From positions 189,427 to 211,928 of the forward strand of contig JBNGIO010006169.1 of the NCBI GenBank assembly GCA_049999805.1: 22,502 bases of DNA, read 5' to 3'. The number at the start of each line of letters is the position of its first letter. Position 1 is the stretch's first letter. The position numbers and the translations under genes were made by a program. Below, piece by piece: positions 7,377 to 16,173 of the stretch. The notes under the pieces are model-generated. The model ran no database searches. It was not told the origin of the DNA and worked only from the letters and a program-made list of their open reading frames with translations. The DNA is from Folioceros fuciformis. Taxonomy: Eukaryota; Anthocerotophyta; Anthocerotopsida; Anthocerotales.

Positions 7377-10300
7377 TTAGCCCGGGGAATGATGTTGCTG
7401 CATACCTTGGCGCTCTGCAGTATGACCTTTGTTGGTACCCAGACTTGTTGTCAACCTGCGAGCCTCTGCTTTCTCTGCTTCGTCTGTCAGTTGTTTGACA
7501 ATTGCTGGCCCACACTTGGCAACCATGGTAGCAAATACGTTCTCGGTGCCATCATCCGCACGCTTGAGCAGGTTGACTGGAGACTCGAACTCAAGGACCC
7601 TTCCACCCTCTCCAAGCACGAGTAGAACGTCAGCGTCGATAACAGTCTCAATTCTGTGAGCTATTGTGAGCACTGTACAATCCTTGAACACTTGGCGCAT
7701 AGTCTCCTGAATGATACGGTCTGTCCCTCCGTCTACCGAAGCAGTGGCCTCATCCATCACTATAACGCGAGACTTACGAAGGAAGGACCTTGCCAGGCAC
7801 AGGAGTTGCCGTTGTCCAACGCTGAAATTCTCCCCATTCTCGGCCACCACGCTGTCAAGCCCGTCCACCAGACTCCGAATCTTTGCTGTGAGACGGACCT
7901 TCTCGATGGCTTCGTGAATCTCCACATCTGAATGCTGCTGAAATGGGTCAAGATTGCTTCTTACCGTCCCTCTGAAAAGCACAGGATCCTGAGGGATGAT
8001 GGAAATCCGCTGCCGCAGGTCGTCAAGCCCGACATCCCTGATGTTTATACCGTCCACTAAGATGGATCCAGAACATGCTTTGTTCTCCACCATCCTGAAC
8101 AAGGCTGCAGCCAGACTCGATTTGCCTGCTCCGGTTCTGCCCAGGATGCCCATCTTGCTACCGCCCTGCAAATTGAAGGAGACATCATTTAGCACAGGGG
8201 GTAATCCTTCCCGGTAGGCCATGCTGTAGTGACAAAATTCTATGCTTCCTCGCTGGGGCCAATCTCGCGCGATTGTTCCAGGTGTGGTGCTGGCCCCTTC
8301 CTCGGTGGACAGTTGGCTGTAGGCTTGGATTCTCTCCACGCTTGTGAACAGGTTCTCCGTTTCCGCTGCCAGCCTTATGCCATACTGGAACACTCCGGTG
8401 AGCTGAAGGCTTTGCACTAGTATCACGCCGGCAAGTCCGGGAGCCAGGGAGTCCCCCAGCAGGACAACGATGATGGCAGACGCTGTGACACACACCGCGG
8501 CAAGCAGGTCCAGCCTGATGCCTAGCCATCTCCCGGCGTGAAAGAAGAGGATGAATGCTCGTTGATTTGCATCGATGAGAGCTGCAAAGCGATCATGGGC
8601 GCGGGATTCCACTCTATAGGCACGAATTGACGTGATTCCTGCCAGAGTCTGTACGAAGTGCTCGTAGACTGGCGACCTGGAGATTCCATCTAGGCGTTTC
8701 AATTCCCTGGAGGTGGCCACGTAGCGGCGCTGGAAGAAGAGGAATCCTGCCAGACAGGGCGGCACTATTAGGAGAAACCATGGAATGAGAACTGCAATTA
8801 AGCACATCGAGCCCAGCACTGCAATCAGGTTCTCGCAGGTCTGCTGGGCGGTTGTGGGGAGGGAGTCGTCCACCATGGCCTGGTCCTTGCTGAATCTGTT
8901 GAGAATCCTGCCCACGGGATGCTGGTCGAAGAAGAGCTGAGGGGACCTGAGCACGCTCTGTGCCATCTGGCTGTGCATGTTCTTGGCAGATAGAATGGCT
9001 GCACGAGTGAAAAGCAAACTCCTGAGCAGGGAGAAAGCCAGAGTACCCATACAGAGCGCAGCGTACACGGTGGTGTATGAGTGTGCCTTGAGATTGTACT
9101 TTCTGTCCACCCACACACTCAGCCAGTAGTCTGCCGTTACACGAACTCCCTGTCCTAGGACGAAGACCACCAACACAAGGCTGCACAATCCAACACCAGC
9201 CCCTTGGAGGTAAGTTATGTAGTTGGAAGAAGTTACCACTCCCTCTGCCCTGTCCTCCTGCACTCCGAACGTTCCTTCTTTCGAATTTCCTCCAGACCTC
9301 CCGTCCTCACCATTTGCTGTGCCAGCATCAAGGTCCGCGGGATTTGCAAGGCCCTGCGCTGCCTCGTTTGTTCCGAGTGTCTCATCCGGTTGCAGTTGAG
9401 TAACCTCTTCCTTAGATATCAGTCTCAGCTGCCCGCTGTCCATGAGGTAGACTCGATCACACAGCTGGAGTGAGGCCTTGGTGTGGGTGACAAGAAGAAC
9501 CGTCCTGTCCTCCAAGAGTCCTCTCAGAACATGCTGCATCAGATGGTGGGCTGTGGGGACGTCCACTGCCGCCAAAGGATCATCCAGAAGAACCACCTCC
9601 GCAGAGCTGTAACAGGCCCGAGCCAAACTGAGTCGGGCTCTCTGCCCGCCACTCAAGTTGACTCCCCTCTCCCCGAGCTCGGTCTCGTGTCCTGCTTCAA
9701 ATTTGCTGATGTCGTGATCCAAAGCGCAGGCATGAATCACCCTCAAGTACCGAGCTTCATCGTACATGCTCCCGAAGACAACGTTCTCCCGGATGGTGGC
9801 ATTCAGAATCCACGCCTGCTGTGGGACGTAGGCCACAGTGTCCCCTCTAAGTTGGAAGCTTCCCCGCACGCAATGCATCTCTCCAAGCAAGGCAAGCAAT
9901 AGGGAGCTCTTTCCGCTCCCTACAGGGCCAATCACTCCCACTGTTTCTCCTCTATTGATGCTGATGCTCACGTTTTCGATTGTACAACTGCGATCTGGCA
10001 TCCTTGTAGGGGGCTCTGATGCAACATCTGGCAGACTGAGGCTGATTTCGAAGCTTGTAGGGCTCCCCGTCGTGCCTTCGTCATGCTGCGTTAGGTTCCA
10101 GGAGAAAGTACAATCCACAGCAACAACAGGTGCCAGCAACTCCTCGTGAGTCTTGCGAACATCGCCATCCGGGGAATCGAGAAGATGTTGCAGCCTTTGG
10201 AGTCCGACCAGGGCTTCCCCTGCGTACTGTATCCCACTTGGAGTGACCATAAGGATTCTCTGCAAGATACCGAACATGGCCACCACGGTGAAGGCTTTGC

Positions 10301-11348
10301 TGGGACCAAGTTCCTGATTGCGCCAGGCATACGTACCGAATGTCATGAGCACGGCCAAGGGACCGACCAAGTCCTTGATGGTCGAGGTGGAAGCTCGCAG
10401 AAATACGGCTTTCTGCATCCATCTCATCTCCACTGCCCGCAGATCCTCCACCTTCTTCAGGTATGCTGACGTCCAACCATTATACTTAACCACTCTGATT
10501 CCCGTGAGCACTTCCGCAATCAGCCTAACTCTGGCGTCTGTGTACTTCAGTGCTGATCTCCGCAGGCTTGTCACGGACCTGGCCAGAAGAACCTGCAGAG
10601 GCACGGTGAGGAACATGAGAGTAATCCCCGGAGTCGCTGCCACCCCTATCACCCAGATGGACAGTCCTGCAATCAAGGTGATCTCTACAAGCGAGAACCA
10701 GGTGTAATGGAAGTACAAGGACGCGTCTATGAACTTCTGAGTGTCATTGGTGAGCATATTGAGGAGCTGCCCGTTGCTGGCTTGCGCCAGCTGGAGAGCC
10801 ACTGCCTTCATTGCCAACACCTTGTCAAACACCACCATTCCAACTATGGCTCGCAGCTTCATGCCCACCTTCAAAGTGAGAGCTATGAGCGAGTGGGTGG
10901 ACATGCTGTTGATCACTAGGACAGCCAGCATTGCGGCCACCAAGCCCAAGTGCCACCAGCGGTCATGCACTTTCTGGGCGGTTTCATTTACTATAGTTCT
11001 AAGAAGGTACACTTGTATAAGCCAGGTTACAAGCCATACGGGCTTCCAGAGCGACGACACAAGAAGCTCCCAGCCAACAGTGTGAGCGAGAATGTGGAAC
11101 ACAGGGACATTGTTCTTGCATTTCCCTCTGTGGGGATCCTGAGAAATGGACGTCTGTACTCCCCTCCATTTTTCGTGGCAGTAGGCTGTGGATTCCTGAA
11201 CATTCAGCTGGTAGAGATGTTCTTCTTGCAGGGGCTCTCTGCTTCCCAGCTTCATGAGAGGCGAAATCCAGACCCACAACAGTCTGCTCAAAGTTCCTGC
11301 CTTCATCTCAGGACTTGTTCCGCCCCATCTCTGCTTCCCCTCCTCCAT
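7377..11348 (-). CDS. ABC transporter subfamily C (MRP-type, short form lacking TMD0), single exon
   Basis: This 1323-residue full transporter is arranged TMD1-NBD1-TMD2-NBD2. The N-terminus (SRLLWVWISPLMKLG, about residues 21-35) is the cytosolic lead-in seen in ABCC4-like short MRPs; there is no extra N-terminal membrane domain. NBD1 has Walker A GPVGSGKSS (474-482), signature LSGGQ (565-569), Walker B ending Asp589-Asp590 and His622. NBD2 has Walker A GRTGAGKSS (1070-1078), signature FSVGQ (1175-1179), Walker B MDE with Glu1200 and His1231. NBD1 has Asp where the catalytic Glu would be and NBD2 keeps Glu, the usual ABCC asymmetry. A Gly/Asp-rich linker (about 650-705) joins the halves. The family exports organic anions and conjugates across plasma or vacuolar membranes; the substrate here is unknown. 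The start is ATG at 11348. A 4-kb intronless frame is unusual for a plant ABCC gene. Confidence 0.93.
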   Translation of the reverse strand: MEEGKQRWGGTSPEMKAGTLSRLLWVWISPLMKLGSREPLQEEHLYQLNVQESTAYCHEKWRGVQTSISQDPHRGKCKNNVPVFHILAHTVGWELLVSSLWKPVWLVTWLIQVYLLRTIVNETAQKVHDRWWHLGLVAAMLAVLVINSMSTHSLIALTLKVGMKLRAIVGMVVFDKVLAMKAVALQLAQASNGQLLNMLTNDTQKFIDASLYFHYTWFSLVEITLIAGLSIWVIGVAATPGITLMFLTVPLQVLLARSVTSLRRSALKYTDARVRLIAEVLTGIRVVKYNGWTSAYLKKVEDLRAVEMRWMQKAVFLRASTSTIKDLVGPLAVLMTFGTYAWRNQELGPSKAFTVVAMFGILQRILMVTPSGIQYAGEALVGLQRLQHLLDSPDGDVRKTHEELLAPVVAVDCTFSWNLTQHDEGTTGSPTSFEISLSLPDVASEPPTRMPDRSCTIENVSISINRGETVGVIGPVGSGKSSLLLALLGEMHCVRGSFQLRGDTVAYVPQQAWILNATIRENVVFGSMYDEARYLRVIHACALDHDISKFEAGHETELGERGVNLSGGQRARLSLARACYSSAEVVLLDDPLAAVDVPTAHHLMQHVLRGLLEDRTVLLVTHTKASLQLCDRVYLMDSGQLRLISKEEVTQLQPDETLGTNEAAQGLANPADLDAGTANGEDGRSGGNSKEGTFGVQEDRAEGVVTSSNYITYLQGAGVGLCSLVLVVFVLGQGVRVTADYWLSVWVDRKYNLKAHSYTTVYAALCMGTLAFSLLRSLLFTRAAILSAKNMHSQMAQSVLRSPQLFFDQHPVGRILNRFSKDQAMVDDSLPTTAQQTCENLIAVLGSMCLIAVLIPWFLLIVPPCLAGFLFFQRRYVATSRELKRLDGISRSPVYEHFVQTLAGITSIRAYRVESRAHDRFAALIDANQRAFILFFHAGRWLGIRLDLLAAVCVTASAIIVVLLGDSLAPGLAGVILVQSLQLTGVFQYGIRLAAETENLFTSVERIQAYSQLSTEEGASTTPGTIARDWPQRGSIEFCHYSMAYREGLPPVLNDVSFNLQGGSKMGILGRTGAGKSSLAAALFRMVENKACSGSILVDGINIRDVGLDDLRQRISIIPQDPVLFRGTVRSNLDPFQQHSDVEIHEAIEKVRLTAKIRSLVDGLDSVVAENGENFSVGQRQLLCLARSFLRKSRVIVMDEATASVDGGTDRIIQETMRQVFKDCTVLTIAHRIETVIDADVLLVLGEGGRVLEFESPVNLLKRADDGTENVFATMVAKCGPAIVKQLTDEAEKAEARRLTTSLGTNKGHTAERQGMQQHHSPG

Positions 11349-12735
11349 GCTTCCTTCTGGGCTGTCACTTCGGCAAATGTAACTCCTCCTTTTATTTTAA
11401 TACTTCTTCCTTCCTGAGTTTTGTATACAATCATGCAACTAACTAAGGCTGTACTGGCTGTTTATTCCTTCGGCCCCAATCCCAAGTGGAATTGAACATT
11501 ACGTAATAAATCATTTTCTTGCTGATTCTTTCTCTCAATACAACCTGAAAAATCAGTATATTCTTTTGATCGTCTGCCGGGAGCGACTGCTCATCAACTC
11601 TATTCACATTGAATGTGGACGCGCATCCCGTCAAATCTTTCAATTATTTTTTTTTTAAGCTTTCTTTTCTGTATGAAATAGTATGAAATGAATAAAGATG
11701 GATAGTTTCAATGCACACTTATTAATATATGTGTACTATAAAGTAAAAAATAAGAATCTCTTGACCCTATTCAATAATATATCGACACATGTCCAAAATA
11801 ATCATAAACAAGATTATATTATGTAAAGAACCTCTCGTATTTATTTTAGAAAAAAAAAAGACGGAAAAAACCATCTATCCCAACAGAGGGGGATAAACCA
11901 CTAGAAGCTAACCCCCTCGAACCTAATGACTGTCAATAGCACCTAAAACAACATGGTCTAAGAGGAGAAAGGGTTTACTACCACTAGAGTTGTTAATGCC
12001 GCCTCTCTTGCCAATGTTGTCGTCCTATGTACGGCATTATAATGTCAATGCTCGCTACTAATTGTTTCAGCTTTGATTCAATGAAAATAAGTGGATGGCA
12101 TCTTTAGTTTGGAAGAGAGATAGAAAAACTCATCTATCTCCCAATGTGGGGCAAAAACCTATAGGGACTGGCCTAATTAGGAGGAAGGGGGAAATCATAC
12201 TCCATAATTACCAATGAAGCTGGCAGAAATATATCTAATTAAATTTGATTTACAAAAATTCTAAATAGTGGCCTCACGTTCTACAAGCATCTTGTGTTTC
12301 GTAGGTTCAAAATTCATTTACTACGAACTAATTAAGATTTCTTTAAAAAGGTTGCTAATATCTTTTAGTATTCTTATATTCAAACGTGGGCAAGACCACG
12401 ACTAGCCGTAAAAATCAGGTGGCCAGGTAAAGGCCCACTCACACTATTCTTACACGAGTCTGCCTGTAAAGGTTGCCACATGACATGTGACCATCATACA
12501 TACACCGCATATAGTTTAGGCTTGACCAGCTACCGGTTGTGTCTGCCACTAGGTTGTAAGGACTACGATTTAGGTACTGAAACCCTCATTTCAAATCGTG
12601 ATTTGCTTACACTGGAGTCCACGAAATTGGGGCCAAATTCGCACTCCTTAGATGGATAAGGGTGATCCTAGTTGACCTCGCTTACCACCAAATGATGCGC
12701 CCTATACTACTTACTACCAAATAATCGCATGATAC
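11349..12735. other. AT-rich intergenic region upstream of ABCC gene
   Basis: No gene is visible. The first 100 bases are presumed leader/promoter of the minus-strand ABCC gene; a TATA-like TGTATACAA lies near 11420. Two similar segments about 260 bp apart, starting near 11858 and 12116 (A-rich, then CATCTATC, then a G-run with AACC), look like a degenerate direct repeat. Another weak pair (TTACCACCAAATGATGC / TTACTACCAAATAATCGC) lies near 12682-12730. These suggest decayed repeat DNA. Confidence 0.4.
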
Positions 12736-12975
12736 TTGGCTCCAAGACACATAAAAGAGGCTAGAATCGTGCACATTCCTTGGGAAAGAGAGCAAGATTT
12801 TGTGGCGGGAATGAATAGCCAACATGAAGCACCGACAAATTTTGCTTTGTGTTTGGACAAAAAGGCCCAGCTAATTACCACAACCAAGCGAGCCCAAAGC
12901 AGAATCTCCTATCACTGTAGTCAGGTACATTGGTTTCAGATTGCTTCTTTCAATTCGGTTTCAAATGTCACATGA
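12736..12975 (+). pseudogene. open fragment of unknown origin, possibly part of the broken SWIM-like gene downstream
   Basis: The frame is open for 79 codons but begins at a TTG after an in-frame stop, so it has no proper start. It reads KEARIVHIPWEREQDFVAG followed by unremarkable sequence. The composition looks protein-like and it lies on the same strand as the broken frames at 13910-14781. I cannot tie it firmly to a family. It may be a decayed exon or chance. Confidence 0.2.
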
Positions 12976-13156
12976 TGCCGTCACAACCTCACATTGCATA
13001 GTGGTAGAGTTTGTTGTACTACACTCTATTCTTATCAAATCATATACCAAACTGTTTTCCTTAATGAGACAAATCTAACCATATGCTATGAGTTCAATGT
13101 TGAGCACATTTGAGTAGGATGCTGCAAGAAAATGTTTTCTTCACATCCTGACTTTG
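12968..13156 (+). repeat. degenerate direct repeat, copy A (partner at 13618-13878)
   Basis: From TCACATGATGCCGTCACAAC to CACATCCTGACTTTG, this segment recurs 650 bp downstream. The best conserved block is CTACACTCTATTCTTATCAA and its flanks; a second conserved block is GAGCACATTTGAG to ACTTTG. Substitutions are scattered, so the duplication is not recent. Confidence 0.85.
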
Positions 13157-13617
13157 TTCAATTCTAACTCCAGTCTTCAATGTCTCGGTGCTACGAGTTG
13201 GTGGCGATGACTTTAGCGATACGGATGCACAACGGCTCAGAGATTTAGATGTAGTTGTGGATTCTGAAGCCAACCAGGATGACCCAGTTTTTGTTTGACA
13301 ATAGACTTGACTTTACTTGAACTCGTCATAAACTTGAACGTGAAGTACTTTGAATAGTTTGTGTGCTGATTGACCGGCGCATTATATGCTTTAGTTAAGA
13401 AATATCAAGTTTCTAGTAGAAGACTCAAAATTTTTACTCCATTTACTTTGGTTTTATTGACATTTGGAGAAAAAAGAATATATGAATACATGTCGGTGGC
13501 GTAATTGTTTTTGAAATTAGATCAAAGGTAGATAAGGAGCGCAGATCATGACAAATTTCAAATGCGCAAAACGGGCTTTGAGAAATCCGCTCGTCTGGGC
13601 TGTATCACGTGACATTA

Positions 13618-13878
13618 TCACATGATGTCATCACAACCTCACTTTGCATGGTGGTAGAATTTGTTCCACTACACTCTATTCTTATCAAATCATATACCAA
13701 ACTGTTTGCCTTAATGAGGCAAATCATCACTAATTGTTGCATTTTTTACCATTCTGTTTCTTCATTCTGTTTTTGTATACTTTCAGCAATGCAAGCAGAA
13801 TGATGTATTTTTTGTGCGTTTTGGAGCACATTTGAGGAGGATGCTACAAGAAAAGATTTTCTTCACATCCTGACTTTG
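13618..13878 (+). repeat. degenerate direct repeat, copy B with internal insertion
   Basis: This is the partner of 12968-13156. It is about 70 bp longer because it holds an insertion between the two conserved blocks (about 13727-13826). Its right end is itself locally duplicated: ATCCTGACTTTGGGTGTTCAG at 13867 recurs as ATCCTCACTTTGGGTGTTCAG at 13929, 62 bp away. Confidence 0.85.
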
Positions 13879-13909
13879 GGTGTTCAGTCCTTTCTTCAGT
13901 TTTCACTAA

Positions 13910-14781
13910 GTGTTGCATGCTATATACCATCCTCACTTTGGGTGTTCAGTTCTTTGTCCAGTCCTCACTAATTGTAAGAAGGGGGGTCACATTGTGAATA
14001 CTAAGCAAGAACAGTTGCACAAACATGCAGTAGCCGGTGCAAATGATATTCTTGATGATATGGTGACCCTTTCTATGGTGCCTTACAGTATGGCTAAGTG
14101 TATGTCTGCAGCAAATCCTTGGAAGCCAGCTTATGTGGTCACTGATTCAATGTCCATGTGGACAACTTGTAGTTGTCTACAAGAACAAGGTTTTTTTATG
14201 TAAGTATGTTGTGAAAGTTCAGCATATGCTTGGGGTGTTTGCTTGTTTAAGCCCTTAGACGAAAGTTTTCAGCTAGTAACGGAAAGAAAGGGGAGGAAGT
14301 GGACACAATATTATGGCTAAATTGTCTTCACTGTACACATGACGATAAGACTACCTTCCCAGCTTCATTGGATGAGTATTCTACCACAAGCATACCACCT
14401 CCAGTAGAATATCATAAGCCTAGATATCTAGAATTGAAGGAAAAGAAGCAAGTGAGTGTGGAACAAGAGTGCAAGGACATTTGAGATTGTGTGTACATGC
14501 ATGATGGTATTGTGTTTGAGGCTGATGTCCTTGTGCAAAATACTTTGTTGGCTGTGAAGCAACTCATAGCCCAAATGCAAGAGACTGGTGGTTCGCCCGA
14601 ATGCAGGTCATTGCAACCTTTTATACCAATTGAAGGACCGAGCAATGCAGCTAGGTCGAGACCTTTCTTTTCCCCTCCCAAGGGAAAAAGGAAGAAAATC
14701 ACTTGGAATGTAGGAGGTGGCAAAGAGAATCCATGGAGACCAATGGTAGATAATTACAAGCCTTGTTTTCCAGGACAATAG
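13910..14781 (+). pseudogene. broken ORF with SWIM-type zinc-finger-like segment (transposase-like or uncharacterised plant SWIM family)
   Basis: Three open segments on one strand read as a decayed coding region. The first (to 14203) ends in WTTCSCLQEQGFF and then a stop, just after a run of seven T. In the frame shifted by one base the next codons read CKYVVKVQHMLG, completing a CxC...C-K-[H/Y] pattern typical of SWIM zinc fingers, with Tyr where the zinc-binding His is expected. That frame stops at 14256. A further segment (14299-14781) has one in-frame TGA at 14482 between VEQECKDI and DCVYMHDG, and ends in a Lys-rich tail. SWIM fingers occur in MULE/FAR1 transposase-derived proteins and in other plant families; which applies here is unclear. 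An intron at the T-run is an alternative to a frameshift. Confidence 0.45.
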
Positions 14782-14907
14782 GAGGGTTGCACGCCCTGGT
14801 TTTTCTCTCTAGAGGAGTACCATGGCTTCCATGTTTTTGTTGCTTTATGGATTTAGTTTCCATTCACTATAGTGCCTTGTTGCCTCCATGACCTTCTTAC
14901 TTGCAGC

Positions 14908-15047
14908 CTTCATATCCATGGAGCTCAGGCTCCTGCAGCCTTCCAATCCATAGGCCTTAGATTCCTACAGCCTATAAATCCATGGGGCTCATACCCCTGC
15001 AATTTCAAATCTATGGGGCTCCGGGAGTGCAATGGCAAATCCATGGC
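14908..15047 (+). repeat. 32-bp tandem repeat, about four and a half copies
   Basis: Units start at 14908, 14940, 14972 and 15004 (periods 32, 32, 32), with a partial fifth unit from about 15034. The consensus is roughly CTTCAAATCCATGGGGCTCA followed by C/T-rich bases and CCTGCAGC. Copies differ at many positions, so the array is old. The period is not a multiple of three, which argues against a coding repeat. Confidence 0.85.
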
Positions 15048-15450
15048 AAACCTTCTATGCTCACGAAAGGAGACACACACTTGCTTATTTATGCTCGTGG
15101 AAGATGAGAAGCGGGACTTGGTTATCCCTGTGGAAGAAGAAGAAGCGGGACTTTGGTTTCACGCAAGGGCAAGTCAATATTTTATTGAAGATATACGCTT
15201 ATTCATATACATATATTGTGTGTAGTGTAATAGTGTGCGCTGTAGAACAAGGACTAGTTCGCTCGTGATCTGCATTGCCAGCCCGTTTTTTGCGGCGATA
15301 ACCAACGGACAAGCCCCTTTATTTCACCGGTTTCCGGTGCCCTGGAAAACCATACGTAGATGCTGACCGTATCTCGATGCATAAGACATGGGATGTCATA
15401 CATGAAGCATGGCATGGCTCCACGAGTGGATGGGTGGGGCCAGACTTGGC
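15048..15450. other. unassigned intergenic DNA
   Basis: No recognisable gene. A short open frame on the plus strand runs through to 15225 but is low in meaningful content and crosses the 32-bp repeats. GAAGCGGGACTT occurs twice (about 15108 and 15142). The stretch from 15176 to 15270 has the flavour of a long-terminal-repeat end, but no matching second copy, primer-binding site or target-site duplication is visible. Confidence 0.3.
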
Positions 15451-15501
15451 TACATCAGGATTACGGCTTTTGGGCTAGCCGTAAGCCGTAATCCTGATGT
15501 A
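15451..15501 (+). repeat. perfect inverted repeat (19-bp arms, 13-bp loop)
   Basis: TACATCAGGATTACGGCTT at 15451-15469 is exactly complementary to AAGCCGTAATCCTGATGTA at 15483-15501, separated by 13 bases. The bases outside the arms do not pair. A transcript from either strand would fold into a strong hairpin. It lies in noncoding DNA with no gene immediately adjacent; it could be a small-RNA foldback, a tiny palindromic element or a footprint of rearrangement. Confidence 0.9.
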
Positions 15502-16173
15502 CAATGAACCTCCACAAAGATCGGCCAATAAAGCGGAAAATCTCTACGTTCGAGGAACAACGCCCAATCCGAATCCGTCTGCACTGCAGATTTTCGAAGT
15601 GAACAACACATAACTAAACATTCTAAACGCTATTCGCATTACGTTTCAAGGCCTACCAATCCTACCACACGTACACAAGTGTAGTAAAATGGATGGATAG
15701 TGCAGCCTATTTAAATCGCAGGCAGGACTACAACGTTATCCTTAGACACCAGCCGGTGCAATTCCCTCAGACAGGGGCTCCGCATGTGAGCAGAGCCATT
15801 TCGTGGAGGCTTAACAAGTTAGGCAATGAGAAACCTCCTACATTTCATGACCACGTGGCAGAAACGTGCTATTCTTAAGATAAGAACAATTCATGAGCGT
15901 TACCCGACTCAAAATCACCTCTGCCTCATGTGGCCTTTCGGGCCACGTCGCCTACGATGAATCATCCTGCATACTAGATTGAATATACCACGTCGTTGCA
16001 TAAACAGGCATCCATAACCGTGACCAACGCACCGACGTGCGACATGGGCATGCCACGGACAGACAGAGAAGACAGTCCATCGTTGGGAGTAATCAGAACG
16101 TTGCCGATAAACAGATATATCAATTGGCATCTTTTAAGGATAGGATCGTGCCCCCTTTAAAATCATTCCCAGC
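15502..16173. other. unassigned region downstream of vacuolar sorting receptor (3' UTR then spacer)
   Basis: The part next to 16174 is presumed 3' UTR of the minus-strand receptor. No other gene, RNA or repeat was recognised; short open frames on both strands carry no recognisable motif. Confidence 0.35.

Noticed and set aside
8614-9186. 190-residue minus-strand frame inside the ABCC gene
   Set aside because: It is an out-of-frame shadow of TMD2/linker coding sequence with no motifs of its own.
14872-15225. 117-residue plus-strand frame as a gene
   Set aside because: It begins in and reads through the 32-bp tandem repeat and has no conserved features.
15100-15290. LTR retrotransposon end
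   Set aside because: The text resembles an LTR 3' part only loosely; no second LTR, primer-binding site, polypurine tract or target-site duplication was found.
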